Below are positions 1 to 7,372 of a stretch of 51,126 nt of DNA, one piece after another (positions within the stretch are counted from its first letter, which is position 1; each line of letters opens with the position of its first letter). The notes under the pieces are model-generated. The model was not told where the DNA came from, ran no database searches, and saw nothing but the letters and a program-made list of their open reading frames with translations. The translations under genes were made by a program, and so were the position numbers. Source of the stretch: Mycobacterium sp. (GTDB lineage Bacteria > Actinomycetota > Actinomycetes > Mycobacteriales > Mycobacteriaceae); the NCBI RefSeq assembly GCF_004298145.1, contig NZ_SCRH01000071.1:1-51126 (forward strand), in the 5' to 3' direction.

Positions 1-151
1 GCCGGGGCCCGTCAACCAAGCCCCGGGCGATGAGCGCGTAAGCGCGCGAAGAGAGCCGGGGCCCGTCAACCAAGCCCCGGGCGATGAGCGCGTAAGCGCG
101 CGAAGAGAGCCGGGGCCCGTAACCAAGCCCCGGGCGATGAGCGCGTAAGCG
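1..151. repeat. 54-bp tandem repeat (VNTR/MIRU-like), about 2.8 copies
   Basis: Two identical 54-bp units (1-54 and 55-108) are followed by a third unit from 109 that has lost one base near position 120 and breaks off at about 151. Each unit holds two short inverted repeats, GGGGC/GCCCC and GCGCG/GCGC, so each copy could fold. The array runs off the left edge, so the copy number is a minimum. It ends a few bases before the stop codon of the neighbouring gene, a position typical of mycobacterial MIRU/VNTR loci. Its identity as a known MIRU was not tested. Confidence 0.85.
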
Positions 152-154
152 CCG

Positions 155-472
155 TCAGTGCAGGGCGCCGCCGTAACTCGCCCGGTTCTCGACCTCCGCC
201 TCTTCTCGCAGCGCTGTGATCGCCAGGTTCAGCCTGCCGGCCAATTCGCCGTGGCCATACCCGGTCATCACCCCGGGGTGCAACGTCAGTCTGATCAACC
301 GACCGTCGGAATTCGCAACAGCGGAGATGTCGCCCAGGTCGACGCTGTAGGTCACAGCCTCGGCCTGCGCCACAAGGGCTTCCCACTTGTCGGCCGCCTC
401 GCTCAGTTCCCGAAGAACCGACTCGACGAGATCCTTATCGCTGAGATTCGCGCGACTGCCCGAACCCGACAC
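155..472 (-). CDS. YbaB/EbfC-like small protein, Rv0030 homologue
   Basis: This gene encodes 105 aa. The order strand, glycine-rich turn, helix, with a central VANSDGRLIRLTLHPGV stretch, resembles YbaB/EbfC-like proteins, several of which are linked to ESX secretion loci in mycobacteria (EspL is one). M. tuberculosis Rv0030, of similar length, holds the same place downstream of Rv0029. The start is GTG at 472 with only a weak ribosome-binding site, 60 bp after the preceding stop, so it is probably translated from the same mRNA. The 3' end abuts the 54-bp repeat. The molecular role is unknown; DNA binding or a chaperone-like role are both guesses. Confidence 0.75.
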   Translation of the reverse strand: MSGSGSRANLSDKDLVESVLRELSEAADKWEALVAQAEAVTYSVDLGDISAVANSDGRLIRLTLHPGVMTGYGHGELAGRLNLAITALREEAEVENRASYGGALH

Positions 473-532
473 GAGGGACAGTATCGTCGACCCCTCCGAC
501 CAGCGTCAATTCATACGCGCGGGGTTCTCGGC

Positions 533-2164
533 TCAGCTGGCGGGCGTCGACGCGGCGAGCTTGTGATACCAGGCGAAGTGGTAATTGGCCGACACCGCGT
601 CCCCGCTGGCAATGCCTTCGGTGGCGGCCATCAACAGGCACTTGAGCAGCAGCGCCGGATTGATGTTCGGATACTGAACCAGGAGCTGATAGCGGGCCGT
701 GTCGAGATGCACCCGCAGCACGTCGACCTCCTGATCAACGACCATCGTGCCCGCGGCCGCGGCATCCGCCAGCCGCGCCACGATCTTGGGCAGATCGGCC
801 CGCCCATGGGTGGCCTTGCTCAGCACTGTTGCCAGGTCATCGATCGCAGGCAGCTGGCGTGCCTCCACAGACGATCGTGTCGCAGCGAAGTCAGCCGAGC
901 GACGCAGCGAATCACCGGGAGTGTAAGTGACGATGCGCGCGGTTTCGCCGATCAGCGCGGCGACCCTGCCACTGCGTCGCTCGGGTTCCAACAACCGCAC
1001 TCCTGCCGGAAGGCTGATGCCAGAAGGAATCCATCCGTGGGCGAGGTCGGTGACCAATACCGTCGTCCCGTCAGCGCGATCCCCGATCGCCCAATTCAAC
1101 CGTGGCTCTTGCCGGACCACAAATTCGAGGAGCCGGTTCAGTCGTTGGTTATCGAATCCTGTTGGAGCTACTAGCTTTTCGGTGTGCTCCTGCGCGGTCA
1201 CCGGCTCGTCCGCTGGTGTTTGACGGTGTTCGACCTCGACGGGTTCGTCAACGGGCGCCGGCGCGCTGTCGACCGGCGCCTCGACGACCGGCGCCTCGTC
1301 GGTAACCACCGGAATGACCTGCGTCTCTCCGAGATCGGACAGGTCGGCAGTCCCGGCCGACTCCTCATCGGCGGTGGCTTGCTGCTCGGGGGCAGCCGGC
1401 TCATCGCGGTCAGCGACCGGCTCGTCTACAACAGCGTGGTGGCGGCCGCTGCCGACGGGCTCGTCGGCCGGTTCCAGCGCACCGTCGGCCCGCGCCTCGA
1501 CGACCGGCTCCTCCTCGGTAACCGCCGGAATGACCTGCGTCTCTCCGAAATGCGATAGATCGGCAGTCCCGGCCGCCTCGTCATCGGGGGTGGGTGCCTG
1601 CCGCGCCTGCGGCTCGTCCGGACGAGCGACCGGTTCGGCCACGCGGCGGCGACGCCTTCTGACCGGTTCCTCGGGTGGCTCGGGTGCGTTCCGCGCGGGC
1701 GCCTGGGCGACGCGGTTGACCTCGCGGATCGCAGGTAGCACTTGCGTCTTTTCCAGGTCTGCACCGGAGGGCTCCGGGGCCGGTGGGGGAGCAGCGGGGG
1801 CTTGGGTGCCGTTCTGCACCGTATGCAGGTAGCGAATCGTCGATTCGACGCGGCGCACGGCACGGGCACGGGCTTCGTCGATGATTCGCGCCTCGGCTGC
1901 CTGCCGGGCATGATCGGTCATTCCCGCCCGCTTGAGCACCTTGAGTTCATCGTTGGCGCCGTTGGCAATTCGCCGCAGGTCTGCCTTGAGATACTCTGCG
2001 AGAGTGGCGGTCTCGACAGCGACCGGCGACAATTCGGCAGGCCACAGCCCGCCTGTCACCCAGGGGGTGCAGTCGATGGGAGAGCTGAAAGCCGGAATCG
2101 TCAGTGATTCCCGGGTAGCTCTCCGGAGGCGCTGACGCGCCGTCATCCGACCGAAGATCGCCAC
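533..2164 (-). CDS. Large acidic linker protein, Rv0029 homologue with repeated Thr motifs
   Basis: This 543-aa protein has an N-terminal region (about 1-120) that includes TIPAFSSPIDCTPWV, a long Pro/Glu/Ala-rich middle (about 120-330), and a conserved C-terminal region (about 335-543). The middle contains KTQVLPAI once and a 72-residue duplication with ETQVIPAV and ETQVIPVV. As I recall, M. tuberculosis Rv0029 is only 365 aa, so the middle has expanded here. The Thr motifs resemble mycobacterial Ser/Thr kinase sites. No signal peptide or membrane segment is visible. The GTG start at 2164 has no strong ribosome-binding site; ATG at 2146 is an alternative. It is probably co-transcribed with its neighbours. 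Function is unknown; context suggests an ESX-associated role. Confidence 0.75.
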   Translation of the reverse strand: MAIFGRMTARQRLRRATRESLTIPAFSSPIDCTPWVTGGLWPAELSPVAVETATLAEYLKADLRRIANGANDELKVLKRAGMTDHARQAAEARIIDEARARAVRRVESTIRYLHTVQNGTQAPAAPPPAPEPSGADLEKTQVLPAIREVNRVAQAPARNAPEPPEEPVRRRRRRVAEPVARPDEPQARQAPTPDDEAAGTADLSHFGETQVIPAVTEEEPVVEARADGALEPADEPVGSGRHHAVVDEPVADRDEPAAPEQQATADEESAGTADLSDLGETQVIPVVTDEAPVVEAPVDSAPAPVDEPVEVEHRQTPADEPVTAQEHTEKLVAPTGFDNQRLNRLLEFVVRQEPRLNWAIGDRADGTTVLVTDLAHGWIPSGISLPAGVRLLEPERRSGRVAALIGETARIVTYTPGDSLRRSADFAATRSSVEARQLPAIDDLATVLSKATHGRADLPKIVARLADAAAAGTMVVDQEVDVLRVHLDTARYQLLVQYPNINPALLLKCLLMAATEGIASGDAVSANYHFAWYHKLAASTPAS

Positions 2165-2243
2165 TGGCTAAGCGTACCGGCAGCGCGGCGACTTGTGCGG
2201 TCAGTGAATTGTGCGCCCGCAAAGGCCTGGGTACCGTGGGGAC

Positions 2244-2387
2244 ATGGCTGAATCTGCACTGCAGCAGCAACTCGACGAGGTGCGCGCCTTGCTCGCCCGC
2301 GCGCGAGAGTTGTTCGGCCCCAATCCCGTAGAACCGCCCACCGGTATCGCTCCCGATCCCCGCGCAGCTGAGCCGTGGCTGCGCTAG
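2244..2387 (+). CDS. Candidate small protein, 47 aa, opposite to the flanking operon
   Basis: An ATG-started 47-aa reading frame lies in the 257-bp gap between two minus-strand genes. The N-terminal half is a clear amphipathic helix (LQQQLDEVRALLARARELFG), followed by a Pro-rich tail ending in EPWLR and a TAG stop. A G-rich stretch (GTGGGG) just upstream could serve as a weak ribosome-binding site. The codons look like those of real genes here. It belongs to no family I recognise. It could be a chance open frame, because GC-rich DNA yields many. Confidence 0.35.
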   Translation: MAESALQQQLDEVRALLARARELFGPNPVEPPTGIAPDPRAAEPWLR

Positions 2388-2421
2388 GCGGGCGGCTCAG
2401 CTGAGGATCCGTCCGGGCTGG

Positions 2422-2733
2422 TCAGCGCACGCCGTTGCGGCGACGCAGTTTGTGCGCCAGCAACTTCTCAATGGCCGCATCAAGGTCCCGCGGGGTCGGA
2501 ACCTCGGCGGAAGGAGTGTGTCCGGCCGCGACGATCTCGTCGCGAATCTCCAGCAATGCCTTGAGGCACGACACATCGGCGGTGAGCAGGATGCCCTGCG
2601 CCAGCGTCTCGGCGTCGGTTTCCATCGCCTCTTCGCTCAGCGCGACGCTGTGCATGTATCCGCCGCGGCAAGAGCGAACGAGGATGTGCCCACTCGGATG
2701 AACAGTGTCGAAAGCGGGATTCGCGTCGGTCAT
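2422..2733 (-). CDS. Conserved small protein, Rv0028 homologue
   Basis: This gene encodes 103 aa from an ATG at 2733, which overlaps the stop of the EspC-like gene as ATGA and so suggests coupled translation. M. tuberculosis Rv0028 has a similar length and position. The N-terminal half is mostly beta (HPSGHILVRSCRGGYMHSVAL). The C-terminal half is helical with a basic tail (HKLRRRNGVR). The middle ILLTADVSCLKALLEIRDEI resembles YbaB- or EspM-type small proteins of ESX clusters, but I cannot assign a family firmly. No catalytic residues or membrane segments are seen. Confidence 0.75.
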   Translation of the reverse strand: MTDANPAFDTVHPSGHILVRSCRGGYMHSVALSEEAMETDAETLAQGILLTADVSCLKALLEIRDEIVAAGHTPSAEVPTPRDLDAAIEKLLAHKLRRRNGVR

Positions 2734-3047
2734 CGACCGCGGTCGACGATGTCGCCGAACTTGCGTGCAGCCTCCTGCTCGTGCTGTTCCCACATCGTCG
2801 CCGATACGGTCAATTGGTCGGCCAAATCGGCGTGGTCGGCAGCCTGCTGCTCATAGCACTGGCGTCGCAGCTCAAGCAGTTCGCGGCCGGCATCGCGAAG
2901 TTCACCAAAGATCGGTCCGAGCGAATCGAGGCTCTCCTGAATCGCGGCGTGCGACGACGGAACGGTGCGCAAGTACTCCGACGTGTCCTGGTGATGCGCG
3001 GCGGCCTGACGTAAGTGCCCGGGCACCACATGAATCGAATCTGCCAT
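2730..3047 (-). CDS. EspC-like (DUF2580) type VII secretion protein, Rv0027 homologue
   Basis: This gene encodes 105 aa, the length of M. tuberculosis Rv0027. ATG at 3047 is preceded by AGGAGA at good spacing, so an upstream 15-residue extension is rejected. The start IHVVPGHLRQAAAHHQDTSEYL matches the EspC pattern (hydrophobic-V-x-P-x-x-L-x2-A-A-x-H). The rest is two helices, as in WXG100-like hairpins. EspC-family proteins are ESX secretion substrates or needle-associated partners. A clean C-terminal YxxxD signal is not evident; CYEQQAAD is the nearest. The gene sits in the centre of the block and is the main reason to link the block to type VII secretion. Confidence 0.75.
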   Translation of the reverse strand: MADSIHVVPGHLRQAAAHHQDTSEYLRTVPSSHAAIQESLDSLGPIFGELRDAGRELLELRRQCYEQQAADHADLADQLTVSATMWEQHEQEAARKFGDIVDRGR

Positions 3048-3097
3048 CCGCAATCTCCTGGTTACGACCGCCGTACGTACCGGCGACTTCATTTTTG

Positions 3098-4675
3098 TCA
3101 GGTGGTCGACGAGGTCGCCGGCCGGGTAGGTGTCGGTGGTTCAGGCTTAGCCGGCGTGGTCACGGTCGCGGCCGCCGCCGGCGGATGCTCCCAGCCTAGG
3201 AAGCTCGGCCCGCTCACGGTGCCGATGTGTTGAATTTGGCCGTCGAGAAGCGCCTTGCCAGGTCCGAGGGCAAGGGCGTGACGATCCGTGAACATACCGA
3301 CATCGCCCGGAGTCACCTGTACGGCATCGATGGGGTTGACCACCGCCGTTCCCGGTGGGGGAAGAGTCATTCCCTGTTGTTGGAAGGCCTCCGCGATCGG
3401 TGTCCCGCCGACCGCGGCCTGGATCGCCGCAGCCAACTGGGGGCTGGCCGCGGTCACAGTTTCGCCGTCGGGCAACGTCACCGGTGTCGGGCCGACCGGA
3501 GGCTCACCGGATGACACACCCTGCGGGTCGTTGTTCTCGTCGCCGGGGCCGTTCGCGCTCGGGTCCTCCTGGGCGTCCGGTACGTCTTCGTCGGCCAAAT
3601 CCTGCGTCGCCGGATCGATTCCGTCGCCACCCCGCAACCCCGAAAGCGGAAGGCCGCCGGGCGCTTCCCAACCCGCCATGGAGGCGGGCATGGCGCCCAG
3701 ACCCGGGAGTGGCCCACCACCAAAGTTGGGCAACGCGGGCGCCATCGGCGTTTCCGACGCCGGCGCGAGGGGGGCGCCCCCCATCGGACCCGGCCCCGAT
3801 ATGTCCCCGGGCAGCAACTCGTCATCGTCGGCCAACAACGAGTCCAGCAGCGGATCCCAGTCGGAATCGATACCGTCGCTCCCCTGATCGGTGGTGCCGA
3901 CCGCGGGCGCATCACCAACGGACACCGGCGCCGGAGGGTGTTCACCGGGCCGGTTCGGTTCGTTCTTGGACGCGTCATAGAGCGACGTCCATGCGGCCAT
4001 CAACGCCGACTTCGACGTGTCGTCCAGGCTCGCATTCAGGACCACCGCGCGAATATCCCTGAGCTTCCCGATGAGAAACCGTTGGAAATCGCGCGCCCCC
4101 GCCGGGGTGTCCAGGTCTGATCTCATCCGTACGGCGGCTTCGGTTTCCTGTTGCAACTTGGTGAGCGCTTCCCCGCCGTCGACCGCACTCAGGTGGGCGT
4201 TCAGGATGGCCGAAACCACTTGCATATCCAATTGCGAGCTCGCCGAGTTCTGCTGTGCCAGAGCGGCTTCGGCGCTGGCGATGGCGTCCGCGGCGGCACC
4301 CGATTCGCGATCGGGCGGTGTGGCGGTTCCTTCGACTGATCGCCCGGTGGGCGGGCTGCCCGGTGCTACCTCGCCGAATACGGCAGCATGCTGTTGGCGG
4401 ATCTTGCGCAGGATCGCCTCGAGTTGGTCGGGGCGCGTCGTCGGGGTGATCACAGCGGACACCTCGGCCGGCGCCAACCCCGTCTGCCACGCGTTCGGAT
4501 CGCCGGTGCGGTCTCGAACGTATTTGACCGCGGCGAGGAGATCGTCGTAGGCCGACATCAGCCCGGCGGGCAGCACTGCGACCGCAGCGGACCCTGCTGC
4601 GGGAAGTAGCGCGACCCCTCCATGTCCGGCGACGGTACTCAGGGGCGTTCCTGTCGACAATTCACTGAGCTGCAT
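3098..4675 (-). CDS. DUF4226-like protein with long Pro/Gly/Asp-rich tail, Rv0026 homologue
   Basis: This 525-aa protein has a helical N-terminal half. Around residue 190-215 it carries the motif DTPAGARDFQRFLIGK, which the next gene repeats almost exactly. From about residue 245 on it is low-complexity, rich in Pro, Gly and Asp, ending in a TPTRPATSSTT tail. A conserved C-terminal patch (LDGQIQHIGTVSGPSFLGWEHPP) suggests a folded end before the tail. M. tuberculosis Rv0026 is shorter (448 aa as recalled). No signal peptide is visible. ATG at 4675 has a weak ribosome-binding site and follows its neighbour by 19 bp. Function is unknown; export through an ESX system is an inference. Confidence 0.75.
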   Translation of the reverse strand: MQLSELSTGTPLSTVAGHGGVALLPAAGSAAVAVLPAGLMSAYDDLLAAVKYVRDRTGDPNAWQTGLAPAEVSAVITPTTRPDQLEAILRKIRQQHAAVFGEVAPGSPPTGRSVEGTATPPDRESGAAADAIASAEAALAQQNSASSQLDMQVVSAILNAHLSAVDGGEALTKLQQETEAAVRMRSDLDTPAGARDFQRFLIGKLRDIRAVVLNASLDDTSKSALMAAWTSLYDASKNEPNRPGEHPPAPVSVGDAPAVGTTDQGSDGIDSDWDPLLDSLLADDDELLPGDISGPGPMGGAPLAPASETPMAPALPNFGGGPLPGLGAMPASMAGWEAPGGLPLSGLRGGDGIDPATQDLADEDVPDAQEDPSANGPGDENNDPQGVSSGEPPVGPTPVTLPDGETVTAASPQLAAAIQAAVGGTPIAEAFQQQGMTLPPPGTAVVNPIDAVQVTPGDVGMFTDRHALALGPGKALLDGQIQHIGTVSGPSFLGWEHPPAAAATVTTPAKPEPPTPTRPATSSTT

Positions 4676-4694
4676 GGTTGTGGACTAGTCCTTG

Positions 4695-5057
4695 TCAACC
4701 GCTACCGGTGGTGTACTGCGTCCGAAGGTTCGCCAACACAGCCCTTTTCGCCTGAGCGAGTTCGCGAGCCCCGGCCACAACCGTGGCGATCTCACGTTGT
4801 TTGTCCAGCAGAAACTTCTGAAACTCGCGCGCGCCCATGGGCGTATCCACGGCGAGGGCCGCTTGCTGCACGACGGCGTAATCGATCTGCTCGGCGATGG
4901 CGTCCAGCCGGCGGACGCTCTCGCGCGCTGCGGCGTGAGCAGTGGTGAGCACGTCGGTGAGCACACGGTCGGCGTCGGACGCGGCGCCGTGCTGGCTCGC
5001 CAGCGTCGATCGCCGCGCCTCAACGGCCTCTAACGAGGGCCCGGGTTGTTCCGGCAT
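4695..5057 (-). CDS. DUF4226-like small helical protein, Rv0025 homologue
   Basis: This gene encodes 120 aa, the same length as M. tuberculosis Rv0025. It is almost wholly alpha-helical and ends in LRTQYTTGSG. Residues around 72-95 read DTPMGAREFQKFLLDKQREI, the same module found in the next, longer protein, so it may be a minimal version of that domain. ATG at 5057 is preceded by a purine-rich AGAAGGG site. Spacing to both neighbours is under 50 bp, which fits one operon. No enzyme motif is present. Its small helical form resembles ESX partner proteins. Confidence 0.8.
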   Translation of the reverse strand: MPEQPGPSLEAVEARRSTLASQHGAASDADRVLTDVLTTAHAAARESVRRLDAIAEQIDYAVVQQAALAVDTPMGAREFQKFLLDKQREIATVVAGARELAQAKRAVLANLRTQYTTGSG

Positions 5058-5105
5058 CGACTCACCCTTCTCGTCGCGCCCGCATGGCCGGGCGATCTTG
5101 GCGTG

Positions 5106-5930
5106 TCATATCGGTCGACGTATCGCAACGCTGTTGCCCAGCCGGCTTATTCGCACCGACGCGCCCGGGTAGGGCGCCTCGACGACCAGGTTGTTGCCGA
5201 TGGCGAGCTGGACGTGTCCGGCGTGCGGAAAGATCAGATCACCCGGCCGCACCTGGGAACGGGGTACGGGGATGCCATCGTTGATCTGCTGATATGTGGT
5301 GCGGTCCAAGTGAATACCGGCCCGCGCGTAGCTCCACTGAACCAGCCCGGAACAGTCGAATTGGTCGGGGCCGGTCGCGCCCCACACGTATGGCCGACCT
5401 AGTCGTGACAACGCGGCCCGCACCGCAAGTACGGCACGGTCGTTCGGTAGGCCCAGTAACGCGAGACCGCGCACATACCGGAGCCGGTACCGCAATGCCA
5501 GCAGTGCCGCATGGTGCCGTCGCGCGCGCGACCTCGCCGATAGGACGTGGGCCCGTTGCGTACGCAGTCGCGCCGCGCGCCGGCGCATCGCCTCTCGCTG
5601 TGCCAACGGGGTCGACCAGGGCACCGTGGCATCGGCCCGGGCCGCGTCGAGGACGCTTTGGGTCAGGTCGCCGGCCTGCGCCCGGTCTCGGTGGGCGCTG
5701 GCGAGCAGGTTCGTGACCGCGGCGTCGGTGCCGGCCGCCGACGTGAGGCGTTGCCGGCTGTGGTCCACCGCGAGTCGGTAGCCGCCGCCGGCCGATCCGT
5801 CGTTCAGCCGGGCGGCCCGCCGCAACAGGCTGCGGTAGTGCCCGGTGTCCGCATCCAGGGATGACGGCATCGTGCTGCCGGCGAAAAGTTGATGTGCGCG
5901 GCTCAACGCTTCGACCTCGGTCTGGCTCAC
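5106..5930 (-). CDS. NlpC/P60 cell-wall peptidase, Rv0024 homologue
   Basis: This gene encodes 274 aa from GTG at 5930, which overlaps the regulator's stop as GTGA; the longer upstream frame is rejected for that reason and by length (281 aa in M. tuberculosis). Residues 1-145 form a helical region that ends in STPLAQREAMRRRAARLR, a divergent copy of the motif in the next two proteins. The C-terminal 130 residues are an NlpC/P60 domain with nucleophile Cys in FDCSGLVQWSY and the His in HAGHVQLAIG. Such enzymes cut D-Glu/mDAP bonds in peptidoglycan stems. No classical signal peptide is visible, so export may rely on a type VII route. It probably acts in the cell wall. Confidence 0.85.
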   Translation of the reverse strand: MSQTEVEALSRAHQLFAGSTMPSSLDADTGHYRSLLRRAARLNDGSAGGGYRLAVDHSRQRLTSAAGTDAAVTNLLASAHRDRAQAGDLTQSVLDAARADATVPWSTPLAQREAMRRRAARLRTQRAHVLSARSRARRHHAALLALRYRLRYVRGLALLGLPNDRAVLAVRAALSRLGRPYVWGATGPDQFDCSGLVQWSYARAGIHLDRTTYQQINDGIPVPRSQVRPGDLIFPHAGHVQLAIGNNLVVEAPYPGASVRISRLGNSVAIRRPI

Positions 5931-6715
5931 TGCGCCCCCTCGACGCTGTCTTGGTTCGCCCGTTCTTGGCTCGTCGACTCGGCCGCCTCGGTGAAGGCCC
6001 GCACACGGGGGAGGGCACCCGGCGAAATGACCCCACGATTGCGGATGTCCCACATCTCGTCGACGTCGACGCCGACCAGCGCGGCGATGATCGTCTCCGG
6101 CAATGACGACTGCGCGCAGGCCCGGTCGAAGCGCGCGCTCAGGCTGGTGGGCATCCGCTTCAACAGGGCCGTGCGGGTCGCTTCCAGGGCTTGCAGATGC
6201 TCCATCAGCCGGTCGGTCGAATCGGCGCCCGCGTTCACCGCGACCCGCCAGGAGCTGGCGGCGAGCATCTCCGCTTTCACGCACTGAGCGATCACAGACA
6301 GAATATACGTCTCATATTCGTTTGATGTTGTCGCCGGCAGTCGATCGATGACGGATTTGAGGGCATCGAGCTGGGCTTCGGCGTAGCCTTCCAGCACTTC
6401 GGTGTCGCTATGACGGTCGACCACCACCGGTCCGGTGCGCCGCGCCGGCATGGCGACGGGCGGCTGCGCGGCCATCAGGCGGGCCAACTCGGCGTCCGGA
6501 TCCGCGGCCACCAATAGCCGCGAGTAAGTGCCCGGCGGCAGGCCGAGCCCGTTTTCAATCCTCTGAACTGTGCTTTTGTGTGGTTTACGGGCGCCGCGTT
6601 CCAAAAAGCTCAGGCCCATGATGCTGACCCCGGTCGCGGCGGCGAGGTCCGCTAGTGACCAATCCCGCGATTCCCGCAACGCGCGGATCGCCGCACCGGC
6701 CGATTCACGGCTCAC
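5927..6715 (-). CDS. HTH (XRE-type) transcriptional regulator, Rv0023 homologue
   Basis: This gene encodes 262 aa from a GTG at 6715 (or the adjacent GTG at 6718), at the point where M. tuberculosis Rv0023 (256 aa) begins. Residues about 5-65 form an XRE-type helix-turn-helix (AAIRALRESRDWSLADLAAA, then GLSFLERGARKPHKSTVQRI). The remaining 190 residues are helical, probably for dimerisation or sensing, with no known ligand motif. It is the first gene of the minus-strand block and diverges from whiB5. A 7-bp inverted repeat lies 8 bp upstream of its start, which suggests autoregulation and control of the block and perhaps of whiB5. Confidence 0.85.
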   Translation of the reverse strand: MSRESAGAAIRALRESRDWSLADLAAATGVSIMGLSFLERGARKPHKSTVQRIENGLGLPPGTYSRLLVAADPDAELARLMAAQPPVAMPARRTGPVVVDRHSDTEVLEGYAEAQLDALKSVIDRLPATTSNEYETYILSVIAQCVKAEMLAASSWRVAVNAGADSTDRLMEHLQALEATRTALLKRMPTSLSARFDRACAQSSLPETIIAALVGVDVDEMWDIRNRGVISPGALPRVRAFTEAAESTSQERANQDSVEGAQ

Positions 6716-6722
6716 CACACGC

Positions 6723-6744
6723 TCCGGCCATGGGCCGGATATTA
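6723..6744. promoter_or_regulatory. Candidate operator (7-bp inverted repeat) and -10 box of the regulator gene
   Basis: TCCGGCC-ATG-GGCCGGA (6723-6739) is a perfect inverted repeat directly upstream of the regulator start. On the minus strand TAATAT (6744-6739) would serve as a -10 box, placing the transcription start inside the repeat. The same spacer also holds a palindrome ATATGCATAT (6762-6771) and a direct repeat TACGTTTC (6773 and 6831) closer to whiB5. Binding by the HTH protein or by WhiB5 is inference. Confidence 0.45.
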
Positions 6745-6859
6745 CACAGCCACGGTCCCGGATATGCATATATACGTTTCTATCGCCGTTTCTCTTGCGT
6801 GATGGACCCGTCGCCATATACGATTTCACCTACGTTTCGCGTTCAACAAGGAGACCGAC

Positions 6860-7276
6860 ATGGGACACCCCTGCGCAGCCAACCCTGAGCTTTGGTTCGG
6901 CTACCCCGACGACGACGGTGGTGACGGCGCGGCGAAGGCCCGCGCATACGAGCGGTCGGCCACCGAGGCTCGCCTTCAATGCCTGCGCCGCTGCCCACTG
7001 GCGCAACAGCGCCGCTGCGCCCAACATGCCATCGCGCACCGCGAGGAGTACGGCGTGTGGGCGGGGGTGAAGCTGCCGGGCGGTCAGTACCGCAAGCGCG
7101 ACCAGCTCGCCCACGCCCACGACGTTCTGCGGCGCATTGCTTCTGGCGAGATCAACTCCCGCCAGCTGCCCGAGAATGCGGCGCTGCTCGCACGGCACGA
7201 ACACGAGGCGGTCGCGGTGGCCGCGGTCGTATTGCATCTGCCGCTCGCCCAGGTCGGGCCTCGTTCGGCTGCCTGA
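6860..7276 (+). CDS. whiB5: WhiB5-type iron-sulfur transcription factor
   Basis: This gene encodes 138 aa (139 in M. tuberculosis WhiB5). Four Cys can ligate a [4Fe-4S] cluster: C5, C41, C45 and C53, giving the C-x3-C-x7-C spacing that sets WhiB5 apart from the usual C-x2-C-x5-C. The WhiB beta-turn GVWAGV follows, then a basic KLPGGQYRKRD stretch for DNA binding. ATG at 6860 is preceded by AAGGAG. It diverges from the Rv0023-like gene. In M. tuberculosis WhiB5 is reported to influence the ESX-2 and ESX-4 genes, in keeping with the EspC-like gene nearby. A long antisense frame across it is a shadow. Confidence 0.92.
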   Translation: MGHPCAANPELWFGYPDDDGGDGAAKARAYERSATEARLQCLRRCPLAQQRRCAQHAIAHREEYGVWAGVKLPGGQYRKRDQLAHAHDVLRRIASGEINSRQLPENAALLARHEHEAVAVAAVVLHLPLAQVGPRSAA

Positions 7277-7372
7277 CATTTCGCCGAAATCCCAGCTCGG
7301 CAGTTTGTTGCAGCAGCCAACGGGGTAGTCGGGGTCGGCAAGACCAGTCTGTCGACCTTGAAGGCGCACCCC

